Below, in pieces: positions 1-5,464 of a DNA stretch of 8,494 nucleotides (positions are counted from its first letter, which is position 1; every line of letters begins with the position of its first letter). The stretch lies in assembly GCA_902766115.1 (NCBI GenBank), contig CACXCL010000058.1:1-8494 (forward strand), read 5' to 3'. The stretch comes from an uncultured Ruminococcus sp. (GTDB lineage: Bacteria; Bacillota; Clostridia; Oscillospirales; CAG-272). The notes beneath the pieces were generated by a model, which saw nothing but the letters and a program-made list of their open reading frames with translations, ran no database searches and was not told the DNA's origin. The translations under genes were made by a program, and so were the position numbers.

Positions 1-1
1 G

Positions 2-1033
2 AATACTTTTGACGAAAAGTACTGCCTCGATACCTTTGAAAAACTTCTTTCCGTGGACAGCACCACGGGGCTGTACGAGGAGATGGAGTCCCTTGTCTGC
101 GAGATGCTGGACGATATGGGCTATCCCTATCAGACCACGCGAAAGGGCGGCGTCATCGCCGATCTCGGAGGCAGGGGCGACCCCCTTGTGGTGACGGCGC
201 ACCTTGACGCCATAGGTCTCATGGTCCGCCGGATCAACCCGGACGGCACACTGAACGTCTGTCCTGTCGGCGGGCTCTATCCCGTGTACTGCGTCACCGA
301 GAACGTACGCGTCCACACCGCGGATGGCGAGGTCTACACCGGCTCCGTCTGCCGGACCCCGGGCTCCGTCCACGTGACCGAGGACGAGCTTAAGGGCAAC
401 CTCGGCGACTTCCGCTCCAACGTGTGCGTGGCGCTGGACTGCGACGTCAGGACGCCGGAGGACGTCCGCGCCCTCGGCGTCGAGTGCGGCGACTACGTGG
501 CGCTGGAGCCCCGCATGACCGTGTCCGGCGGGTACGTCAAGTCCCGCTTCATCGACGACAAGGCGTGCGCGGCGGTCCTGTTCACCCTGCTGAAGGAGAT
601 CTCCGACATGGGTCTCGTCCCCTCGCGTAAGGTGTATTTCTATTTCGCGTTCTATGAGGAGATCGGCCACGGCACCACCTGGCTGCCGGAGGGCGTCTGC
701 GACATCCTCGCGGTGGACATCGCCCCCACGGGGCCGGACCAGACCTCCGACGAGCACAAGGTGTCCGTTTTCGCCAAGGACTCCCGCTATCCGTACCACT
801 TCGGCATGCTCCGGGAGCTGACGGAGGCGGCGCGCCGGGCGGGAGTGGACTACGTCGTGGACGTGATCACGCCCCACTACGGCTCCGACGGAGACGCCTC
901 GGTGGCGGCGGGCTACGACGTGCGCCACGGCGCCATCGGACCCGGGACCATGAACAGCCACGGCTACGAGCGCACCCACGTGGACGGACTTCGTAACACA
1001 TACGGACTGCTGAAGGAATACATCCTTGGCTAA
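2..1033 (+). CDS. M42 family metallopeptidase (aminopeptidase/deblocking type), 5' end missing
   Basis: A cytoplasmic di-zinc/cobalt exopeptidase that would trim N-terminal residues from peptides. The frame is open from base 2, and the residues before the GTG at 53 (a FEKLLSVDS-like stretch) match the usual N-terminal helix of the family. The true start is therefore probably just left of the window and GTG 53 is not the start. The M42 metal-site pattern is complete: AHLD (His codon 200-202, Asp 206-208), FIDDKAC (Asp-Asp 554-559), the catalytic/metal pair EEIG (656-664), VDIA (Asp 716-718) and a C-terminal SHGYERTH (first His 959-961). The usual AHMDEIG and EEVG versions are slightly altered, which is within family variation. 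It is the first visible gene of a four-gene operon, 11 bp before the peroxiredoxin gene. Substrate preference cannot be read from the sequence; some relatives are annotated as glucanases, which is less likely. Confidence 0.9.
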   Translation, partial: NTFDEKYCLDTFEKLLSVDSTTGLYEEMESLVCEMLDDMGYPYQTTRKGGVIADLGGRGDPLVVTAHLDAIGLMVRRINPDGTLNVCPVGGLYPVYCVTENVRVHTADGEVYTGSVCRTPGSVHVTEDELKGNLGDFRSNVCVALDCDVRTPEDVRALGVECGDYVALEPRMTVSGGYVKSRFIDDKACAAVLFTLLKEISDMGLVPSRKVYFYFAFYEEIGHGTTWLPEGVCDILAVDIAPTGPDQTSDEHKVSVFAKDSRYPYHFGMLRELTEAARRAGVDYVVDVITPHYGSDGDASVAAGYDVRHGAIGPGTMNSHGYERTHVDGLRNTYGLLKEYILG

Positions 1034-1044
1034 GGAGGAGAAAA

Positions 1045-1509
1045 ATGAATAACGGTTATCCCGAAGTCGGCGCTGAGGCTCCCGACTTCACCCTGAAGGA
1101 CCAAAACGGAGAGGACGTGTCCCTGTCCGGTTTCCGCGGCAAAAAGGTGGTGCTGTACTTCTATCCGAAGGACAACACCCCGGGATGCACCCGGCAGGCG
1201 TGCGCCTTCGCCGGACTCCTCGGCGAATTCAAAAAGCGCGGCGTGGAGGTGATCGGCGTCAGCCGCGACAGCGTCGCCTCCCACGTGAAATTCTCGGAGA
1301 AGTACGGCCTCGGCTTTCATCTTCTGTCCGACCCGGACCTTGAGGCGATAAAGGCCTACGGCGTGTGGCAGGAAAAAAAGCTTTACGGCAAGACGTCCTT
1401 CGGCGTGGCGCGCACCACGTTCCTCATCGACGAGGACGGGATCGTCACGCGGGTCATGCCGAAGGTCAAGCCCGACACCAACGCCGCGGAAATTTTGGCG
1501 GAGCTGTGA
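1045..1509 (+). CDS. bcp: Thioredoxin-dependent peroxiredoxin, Bcp/PrxQ type
   Basis: Reduces hydrogen peroxide and organic hydroperoxides with electrons from thioredoxin; cytoplasmic. The protein has 154 residues, the normal length for the family. The AhpC/TSA fold is evident: an APDFTLKDQNG start at 12-22, then YFYPKDNTPGCT (38-49) with the peroxidatic Cys48. Cys53 lies five residues later, the spacing of the resolving cysteine in atypical 2-Cys Bcp proteins. The more usual TPGCTTEAC appears here as TPGCTRQAC. GVSRDS (255-272 in the usual alignment region of the beta3-alpha2 segment) and ARTTFLIDEDG near residues 123-133 are also typical. The start is fixed by AAGGAGG at 1032-1038, six bases before the ATG. 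The gene lies 11 bp after the peptidase gene and 3 bp before the TfoX-domain gene, so it is co-transcribed with both. Confidence 0.93.
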   Translation: MNNGYPEVGAEAPDFTLKDQNGEDVSLSGFRGKKVVLYFYPKDNTPGCTRQACAFAGLLGEFKKRGVEVIGVSRDSVASHVKFSEKYGLGFHLLSDPDLEAIKAYGVWQEKKLYGKTSFGVARTTFLIDEDGIVTRVMPKVKPDTNAAEILAEL

Positions 1510-1512
1510 GCC

Positions 1513-1845
1513 ATGGCGTCGAGCAAAGGGTATCTCGAGTTCGTCATGGACCAGCTCGGCGCCCTCGACGGGGTGACGTACCGGGCGATGATGGGAGAGT
1601 TCATCATCTATTATGACGGAAAGATCGTCGGCGGCGTATACGACGACCGGCTGCTGGTGAAGATTACGGAGTCATCGAGGCGGCTCATGCCGGACGCGCC
1701 CGTCGAGATCCCCTACGAGGGCGGGCGGCCCATGCTCATGGTGGAGGACGTGGACGACCGGGAGTTTCTCTGCGGACTCATCGGCGCCGTGGCGGACGAC
1801 CTCCCGGAGCCGAAAAAGAAAAGACCGCCCCGGGATCAGAGGTGA
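1513..1845 (+). CDS. TfoX N-terminal domain protein
   Basis: A 110-residue protein matching the stand-alone TfoX/Sxy N-terminal domain found in many bacteria. The typical features are an N-terminal helix, the segment RAMMGEFIIYYDGKIVGGVYDDRLLVK (residues about 24-50) and a later PYEGGRPMLMVEDVDD stretch. In gamma-proteobacteria Sxy/TfoX co-activates competence genes, but that protein carries a second, C-terminal domain that is absent here. No competence role should be assumed, and the biochemical function of the isolated domain is unknown. The tail (EPKKKRPPRDQR) is basic and probably unstructured. The ATG lies 3 bp after the peroxiredoxin stop codon with no strong ribosome binding site, which suggests translational coupling. 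The next gene starts 6 bp downstream. Confidence 0.83.
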   Translation: MASSKGYLEFVMDQLGALDGVTYRAMMGEFIIYYDGKIVGGVYDDRLLVKITESSRRLMPDAPVEIPYEGGRPMLMVEDVDDREFLCGLIGAVADDLPEPKKKRPPRDQR

Positions 1846-1851
1846 GGACAG

Positions 1852-2166
1852 ATGAAAAAAGTGAGGATCACGGTGAAACGGGTCGCCTGCTACCGCGACC
1901 TCATGGAGAAATACGAGAACCCCATTGAGCACGCCTGCAATATGGAGGAGGGCATGGTCTTCACCGCCGACGGCTGGCGGCGGCCGGAGGGCTTCTGCGA
2001 CAGCGCGTGGGAGACGGTGTCGCCCTTCGTCATGGCGCTGGCCCACGGCGCGGAAAACCTGTATGACGGCTGGATGAAGGACAAAAGATCCGCCATGATC
2101 TCCTGCAACGACGGTTTCCGCCCGGTGAGCTTTCTTCTGGAAGCCACGGACGAAGACGCGGAGTGA
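1852..2166 (+). CDS. TIGR04076 family small protein
   Basis: A 104-residue cytoplasmic protein that I recognise as a TIGR04076-type protein, a family of unknown function common in anaerobic Firmicutes. The recognised landmarks are an N-terminal strand MKKVRITVKRV, a Cys in the HACNMEEGMVF segment (about 26-38), the PEGFCDSAW motif (about 45-53), the PFVMALAHGA motif (about 58-67), and a closing segment ISCNDGFRPVSF (about 83-94). The conserved cysteines at the HAC, GFC and SCN positions suggest metal or redox chemistry, but this is unproven. GAGGTGAGG at 1840-1848 serves as the ribosome binding site. It is the last gene of the operon; the bidirectional terminator begins 11 bp after its stop. 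Its place behind a peroxiredoxin is compatible with, but does not prove, a redox-related role. Confidence 0.8.
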   Translation: MKKVRITVKRVACYRDLMEKYENPIEHACNMEEGMVFTADGWRRPEGFCDSAWETVSPFVMALAHGAENLYDGWMKDKRSAMISCNDGFRPVSFLLEATDEDAE

Positions 2167-2176
2167 ATGAAAAAAC

Positions 2177-2206
2177 AACGGCGCGGAAGAAATTCCGCGC
2201 CGTTTT
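2177..2206. terminator. Bidirectional intrinsic terminator between convergent operons
   Basis: A perfect 12-bp stem (2177-2188 pairing with 2193-2204) closes on a GAAA tetraloop and is followed by TTTT on the + strand. On the - strand the same stem is followed by GTTTTTTC. It sits 10 bp after the TIGR04076 gene and 11 bp after the stop of the anti-sigma-like gene, so it can terminate both convergent transcripts. Confidence 0.93.
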
Positions 2207-2217
2207 GACGTGCCCGT

Positions 2218-2976
2218 TTATCTTATGCTTTCTGCGACCTTCAACACTTCGTCGTCATCGACCCCTAAATAAATGAGCTGAATCGAGATATTCTTATCGC
2301 CGAAGACGATCCTTCCCCACGGGAGCACTTCACCGTCGACAACGGTGTCAAGACGATCCCGGAACGCGATCATTCCGTTGATCGTCAACTCTTCCGTATC
2401 CTCCCACCTTTTGTCAGACCAGTCCCATCCATCGCCGGTCGCTTGGATTATGATCTGAATATTCGGTGCAGTGGCATGATAGATCGGATCCGGATCATCC
2501 GGAGAACATATGTTGATCAACCGCGTACCCTGCGTGACCTGTTCCTGATATTCTTTTGATAATTCAAACGTTTTAAGCCCTTCCGGAACGTACCCGACGG
2601 TCAGGTCAAACATATCCTTTCCTTCAAAGAACCCGTCTCCCAGAAAGCTGACTCTTGTTTTGGTTCCGTTCCCGTTCCGTCCGACGAAAACCCCGAAAAC
2701 CGCCGCTCGCACGTTTTCGTTCATCATAAGTCCGGCAAACGAGACCGAGACCGCTGCAAGAACGATCACCGCCACCCATTTCAGCGTCTTTATCGCGGAA
2801 AATCTGCGTTCCCCGCGCCGCGCCATGACGGAGTATTTCCGGCATTCTTCCTCCCTCGGCGGGAACTCCTCGCGCAGCTCCTCGTCCGAAGGGAGTTTTT
2901 CGTCCTCCCGGCGAAGGTATTCCTCAAACGCCCTCGTGAGAAGGATATCCTCGAAATTTCTATTCTTTTTATTCAT
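2218..2976 (-). CDS. Single-pass membrane anti-sigma-like protein with DUF4367-like outer domain
   Basis: A probable membrane-bound partner of the sigma factor encoded just upstream. Of 252 residues, 1-60 form a charged cytoplasmic segment and about 63-84 a single hydrophobic span (WVAVIVLAAVSVSFAGLMM). The remainder lies outside the membrane. The cytoplasmic part has no HxxxCxxC zinc anti-sigma motif, so this would be a non-zinc type. The outer part (about 116-252) has features of DUF4367 domains often found behind Clostridial ECF sigma genes: LTVGYVPEGL (125-134) near the start and VAESIR at the end. It is strikingly similar to the C-terminal domain of the SLH protein at 3944-5068 (see findings). 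The ATG overlaps the sigma stop by 8 bp and is preceded by AAAGGAGG (2983-2990), so expression is coupled. Anti-sigma function is inferred from position and topology and is not shown by a recognised sigma-binding motif. Confidence 0.8.
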   Translation of the reverse strand: MNKKNRNFEDILLTRAFEEYLRREDEKLPSDEELREEFPPREEECRKYSVMARRGERRFSAIKTLKWVAVIVLAAVSVSFAGLMMNENVRAAVFGVFVGRNGNGTKTRVSFLGDGFFEGKDMFDLTVGYVPEGLKTFELSKEYQEQVTQGTRLINICSPDDPDPIYHATAPNIQIIIQATGDGWDWSDKRWEDTEELTINGMIAFRDRLDTVVDGEVLPWGRIVFGDKNISIQLIYLGVDDDEVLKVAESIR

Positions 2977-3523
2977 GATATCCCTCCTTTCTGAGCGCCT
3001 CGCGGAGAAGCCTCTTTCCCCGGTGGATCCTTGTGCTCGCCGTCCTCACGGGTATCCCCAGCAGCCCGGCGACTTCTTTTTCTTTATATCCGTGTACGTA
3101 TTTCAGAAAACACGCGTCGCGGTAGGTATCCGGCAGAGACCCGATGGCGCGGACCACCGCCTCGAAAACGTCGTTGTTTATCGCCGACTGATCCGGCGGC
3201 GGACCCTCGTCCGCCGCGTCTTCCGGTATCTCGGAGAGGGGGACGGTCCTGCCGTCCTTCTTTGCCAAACGGTTCAGAGCGCAGTTCCGCGCGATGATAC
3301 AGCACAGGTTCTTGAGCTTCTTTTTATCGGTGACGTCGATGATCCCGACGTTTTTTATGATCCTTATCATCGCGTCCTGGACCGCGTCCTCGGCTTCCTG
3401 AGTGTCCCGGAACATTACCCTCCTCGCCGCGTACCGCATGAGCGGGTAATACTGACGGTAGATATATTCGATTACGTCATGATCCGACCGCTTTTCCACG
3501 GTCAGAGTGAATGAAACGATCAT
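2969..3523 (-). CDS. ECF-type RNA polymerase sigma factor
   Basis: A 184-residue sigma-70 family protein of the short, group 4 (extracytoplasmic function) class that would direct RNA polymerase to a small regulon. Region 2 spans about 18-90, with a Tyr-rich start (YIYRQYYPLMRYAARR) and the EDAVQDA motif at 45-51. A linker of about 30 residues rich in Pro, Asp and Glu follows. Region 4 spans about 120-178 (LPDTYRDACFLKYVHGYKEKEV) and contains the helix-turn-helix EKEVAGLLGIPVRTASTR and the terminal RGKRLLREAL. The start is supported by GAGGTGG about 5 bases before the ATG on the - strand. It is the first gene of a two-gene operon with the membrane protein. Which signal it serves cannot be read from the sequence. 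Confidence 0.93.
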   Translation of the reverse strand: MIVSFTLTVEKRSDHDVIEYIYRQYYPLMRYAARRVMFRDTQEAEDAVQDAMIRIIKNVGIIDVTDKKKLKNLCCIIARNCALNRLAKKDGRTVPLSEIPEDAADEGPPPDQSAINNDVFEAVVRAIGSLPDTYRDACFLKYVHGYKEKEVAGLLGIPVRTASTRIHRGKRLLREALRKEGYHE

Positions 3524-3673
3524 CGGGCCACCTCGAAAACTGTTTTCATTTATTTATACCGCCGAGACGGTCTTTTTTTTTCAAAAACCGCGCCTTTTGT
3601 TAATAATTTTTGAATTCCGGAAAACGGCGAAAGAAAACCCGCTCCCGATCTGTATTAATTAGCGGAACGGCGT

Positions 3674-3775
3674 CAGGGAACCACTCCTTCCCCGGGACCG
3701 GTACGGTCCCTTCGGGTAATAGAGGTTCCCTGCAGTTCACAGAGCGGCGCATAAACTGCGGAACAGTTTTTGTGA
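3674..3775 (-). ncRNA. Potentially folded leader RNA upstream of the sigma gene
   Basis: Several nested inverted repeats lie in this stretch. A 9-bp outer arm pair (3674-3682 with 3724-3732) encloses a 7-bp hairpin (3694-3700 with 3704-3710, loop 3 nt) that can extend by CCC/GGG across a 3-nt bulge. Beside it, AAACTG (3753-3758) can pair with CAGTTT (3764-3769), while AACTGC (3754-3759) can instead pair with GCAGTT (3732-3737), giving mutually exclusive folds. TCACA (3737-3741) can pair with TGTGA (3771-3775). If transcribed from the - strand promoter at 3796-3824, this is the 5' leader of the sigma operon. I do not recognise any known riboswitch or RNA family. The strand is inferred from that promoter, because the repeats are symmetrical. 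Confidence 0.4.
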
Positions 3776-3795
3776 CCCGCAACACCTCTCCTCCT

Positions 3796-3824
3796 ATTTT
3801 ACCAGAAAAAAGGGAGGATGTAAA
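3796..3824 (-). promoter_or_regulatory. Sigma-A-type promoter candidate for the sigma/anti-sigma operon
   Basis: On the - strand, TTTACA (3819-3824) is separated by exactly 17 bp from TAAAAT (3796-3801). The spacer ends in TGG, giving an extended -10 (TGGTAAAAT). Initiation near 3789 would make a leader of about 265 nt before the sigma factor ATG. No transcription data are available and a closer promoter is possible: a TATAAA lies at 3553-3558 on the same strand without a convincing -35. Confidence 0.55.
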
Positions 3825-3843
3825 CAGGTCCCCGACGCCTTCC

Positions 3844-3866
3844 CGCGCGATCGGACAAATCGCGCG
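3844..3866. promoter_or_regulatory. Perfect inverted repeat between divergent promoters (operator candidate)
   Basis: CGCGCGAT (3844-3851) and ATCGCGCG (3859-3866) form a perfect 8-bp inverted repeat with a 7-bp centre. It lies between the - strand promoter (3796-3824) and the + strand promoter (3875-3903). A direct repeat TAAACAG at 3821-3827 and 3870-3876 brackets it. No T-run follows on either side, so a terminator is unlikely. A binding site for a dimeric regulator acting on both directions is the simplest reading, but no such regulator is encoded in the window. Confidence 0.4.
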
Positions 3867-3874
3867 ATCTAAAC

Positions 3875-3903
3875 AGTTACCTAGGGAGTACCCTTGGTAT
3901 AAT
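3875..3903 (+). promoter_or_regulatory. Extended -10 promoter of the first SLH gene
   Basis: A perfect TATAAT at 3898-3903 is preceded by TG one base upstream (TGGTATAAT), an extended -10. The -35 position (AGTTAC at 3875-3880, 17-bp spacing) is poor, as is common with extended -10 promoters. An imperfect palindrome, CCTAGGG-AGTA-CCCTTGG (3880-3897, 6 of 7 pairs), fills the spacer and could be an operator. Initiation near 3910 gives a 5' UTR of about 34 nt. Confidence 0.65.
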
Positions 3904-3943
3904 CCGGCTGCGTGGCATACGTCACAGAAGAAAGGAGAAAACT

Positions 3944-5068
3944 ATGAAGAAAACAATCATTGCGATCTCGGTCGTGCTGGCGCTGCTTATGGCGCTTCCG
4001 CTCGCCACTTTCGCGGCGAAGAACGGCGGTCTGCAGTTCTCCGACGTGAAGAGCGGAAAGTGGTACTACAGCGACATCCAGAAGGTCTGCGATGCCGGTC
4101 TCATGAACGGCGTCTCGGACACCGAGTTCGACCCGAACGGCACTTTGACCCGCGGCATGTGCGCCACGATCCTTTACCGTGCGGCGGAGGAGCCGGCCGT
4201 CAACGGCGGCAGCACCTTTGCAGACGTGAAGGAGGGCAAGTACTACTCCGGGGCGGTCGCCTGGGCTGAAAACAGCGGGATCGTCAACGGCAAGACCGCG
4301 ACCGCGTTCGATCCGAACGGCAACATCACCCGCGCAGAATTCGCCACCATGCTTTACAGATACCTCGACGCAGAGGATCTGGCTCTTCCCGCGACCCGTG
4401 AAGGCGCACCCGCCGACGCGGACAGCGTAGCGAAGTTCGCTAAAGAGGCGGTGGATACCATGTATCGCGGTGAAGTCGTCAACGGCAGAGAGAACGGCGA
4501 GTTCGATCCCGACGACGAGATCACCCGCGCGGAAGCCGCGGCCATGATAACCCGTCTCCTTGACAAGGTTACGGTCAGATGGAGCGAGGATTACGATTAC
4601 GCATGGGTTAGCTTCGCGGAAGGCGGATTCTTTGACGGCGTCAGCGTCGATGACATAACCGTCGGGTATGTTCCCGAGGGCCTTGTCAACGTCGATATTC
4701 CGGAAGAGTACCTCGTTGATACTCCGGATTCCAGGCTGTTCATCCTCGCCGATCCCGAAGAGGAAGATCCGACCCATCGTCTCACGAAGATGCACTATAT
4801 CATGATAGTCGTCCGCACTGACGAAGTCGAGGGCGGATTCTCCGACGAAGCGATGGCATTTGCCGATCAGATCATGATCAACGACATCCCCGCCGTAAGA
4901 GTTCACTTCAACTTCAAAGATCGTTGGGAATACGAGGGAGACGACTACGCATGGGGCAGGATCGCCTTCGGCGATAAGAACCTCTATATCGAGGTCCAGT
5001 ATTTGGGCGTCGACCACGACGAGGCCATCCGGGTTGCCGAGAGCATTTCTGCGAACGTCGCCGACTGA
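3944..5068 (+). CDS. Secreted SLH-anchored protein with DUF4367-like C-terminal domain
   Basis: An exported, cell-wall-bound protein of 374 residues. Residues 1 to about 25 are a signal peptide (KK, hydrophobic core, cleavage near TFAA). Three SLH domains follow at about 31-79, 91-140 and 157-206. Their core motifs are LTRGMCA (68-74), ITRAEFA (128-134) and ITRAEAAA (193-200). The TRAE motif binds pyruvylated secondary cell-wall polymer in characterised SLH proteins; the first repeat has TRGM instead. A short linker leads to a domain (about 225-374) clearly related to the outer domain of the anti-sigma-like protein at 2218-2976. It shares GGFF-D/E-G, TVGYVPEGL, WGRI-x-FGDKN, YLGVD and VAESI in the same order. 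AAAGGAG (3932-3938) precedes the ATG. The gene is divergent from the sigma operon, suggesting that it belongs to the same regulon or sensing circuit. Its ligand is unknown. Confidence 0.88.
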   Translation: MKKTIIAISVVLALLMALPLATFAAKNGGLQFSDVKSGKWYYSDIQKVCDAGLMNGVSDTEFDPNGTLTRGMCATILYRAAEEPAVNGGSTFADVKEGKYYSGAVAWAENSGIVNGKTATAFDPNGNITRAEFATMLYRYLDAEDLALPATREGAPADADSVAKFAKEAVDTMYRGEVVNGRENGEFDPDDEITRAEAAAMITRLLDKVTVRWSEDYDYAWVSFAEGGFFDGVSVDDITVGYVPEGLVNVDIPEEYLVDTPDSRLFILADPEEEDPTHRLTKMHYIMIVVRTDEVEGGFSDEAMAFADQIMINDIPAVRVHFNFKDRWEYEGDDYAWGRIAFGDKNLYIEVQYLGVDHDEAIRVAESISANVAD

Positions 5069-5105
5069 TCTGACAGACAGTCGTAAACGCATTATCAGTC
5101 GGGAC

Positions 5106-5124
5106 AAGTGATGTCGCACTTTTT
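5106..5124 (+). terminator. Weak intrinsic terminator candidate after the first SLH gene
   Basis: AAGTG (5106-5110) pairs with CACTT (5117-5121) around a 6-nt loop, running into TTTT. A further small hairpin, CGACTG/CAGTCG, spans the stop codon. The stem is short, so readthrough into the downstream region is plausible. Confidence 0.3.
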
Positions 5125-5210
5125 GGCTGGATAACCGATAATCTGTGACTTTCGAATCCGAAAACCGCCACGCCCAAAGCAAAAAGGAGCTCACATACCG
5201 ACAAATAAAG

Positions 5211-5242
5211 ACTTCCCGGCGCTGTACCTCACGCCGGGAGGT
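5211..5242 (+). repeat. Hairpin repeat, copy 1
   Basis: An 11-bp stem (5211-5221 with 5232-5242, one G-U pair) with a 10-nt loop CTGTACCTCA. Its first 29 bases (5211-5239) are identical to 6892-6920, the terminator hairpin after the second SLH gene. This copy has no T-run after it and carries G where the other has A at the base of the right arm, so it is probably not an efficient terminator. Confidence 0.85.
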
Positions 5243-5267
5243 CTGCGTGATAACTCTCCGGGGCCAA

Positions 5268-5348
5268 CGCCGTTTTGTGGGGGTCCTACTTCCTCTGCGA
5301 CCGAAAAACCAAAATAAGCAAATACCCCACGCGCTTCACGAAACGGCG
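5268..5348 (+). other. Nested inverted repeats in the SLH-SLH intergenic region
   Basis: CGCCGTTT (5268-5275) pairs with AAACGGCG (5341-5348). Inside it, GTGGGG (5277-5282) pairs with CCCCAC (5325-5330), leaving a 10-nt bulge on the right arm and a 42-nt apical region. This belongs to the 396-bp gap 5069-5464, which has no convincing gene. The + strand is chosen because both flanking genes are on it; an RNA function is only a possibility. Confidence 0.4.
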
Positions 5349-5366
5349 CGCTCCGGTCGTTATAAA

Positions 5367-5396
5367 GATCCCCGGCGGCCCCCTTCGTCGGGGATC
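5367..5396 (+). other. GC-rich hairpin upstream of the second SLH gene
   Basis: GATCCCCGGCG (5367-5377) pairs with CGTCGGGGATC (5386-5396), an 11-bp stem with one G-U and an 8-nt loop, flanked by TATAAA and ATTTATT. It could be a leader structure or a weak terminator lying 69 bp before the ATG. I see no convincing promoter for the second SLH gene: TATAAA at 5361-5366 lacks a matching -35. Confidence 0.45.
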
Positions 5397-5464
5397 ATTT
5401 ATTCCACCTCCGGCGTCGTCAGCCGCCGTCGCCGATACCTTTTATTTTCCGGGAGGAAAAGAAT

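Noticed and set aside
2660..3514. Open frame of 284 codons on the + strand opposite the sigma and anti-sigma genes
   Set aside because: It is antisense to two genes with clear family motifs; its product is low-complexity and rich in Arg, Ser and Pro.
3558..3581. Small hairpin followed by nine T on the + strand as a terminator
   Set aside because: The stem is only about 4 bp and no + strand gene lies upstream; the T-run is more likely part of the sigma leader or spacer.
3694..3760. tRNA or T-box-like element suggested by GGTTCC and a GGTAC-containing hairpin
   Set aside because: No cloverleaf with an acceptor stem and anticodon can be drawn, and the T-box consensus is absent.
3811..3823. AGGGAGG followed at once by ATG TAA (a start-stop minimal frame)
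   Set aside because: The ribosome binding site touches the ATG, leaving no usable spacing, and the sequence overlaps the -35 region of the - strand promoter.
3881..5194. Long open frame of 437 codons on the - strand
   Set aside because: It is the complement of the first SLH gene, which has a signal peptide, clear SLH motifs, a promoter and a ribosome binding site. The - strand product has no recognisable domain.
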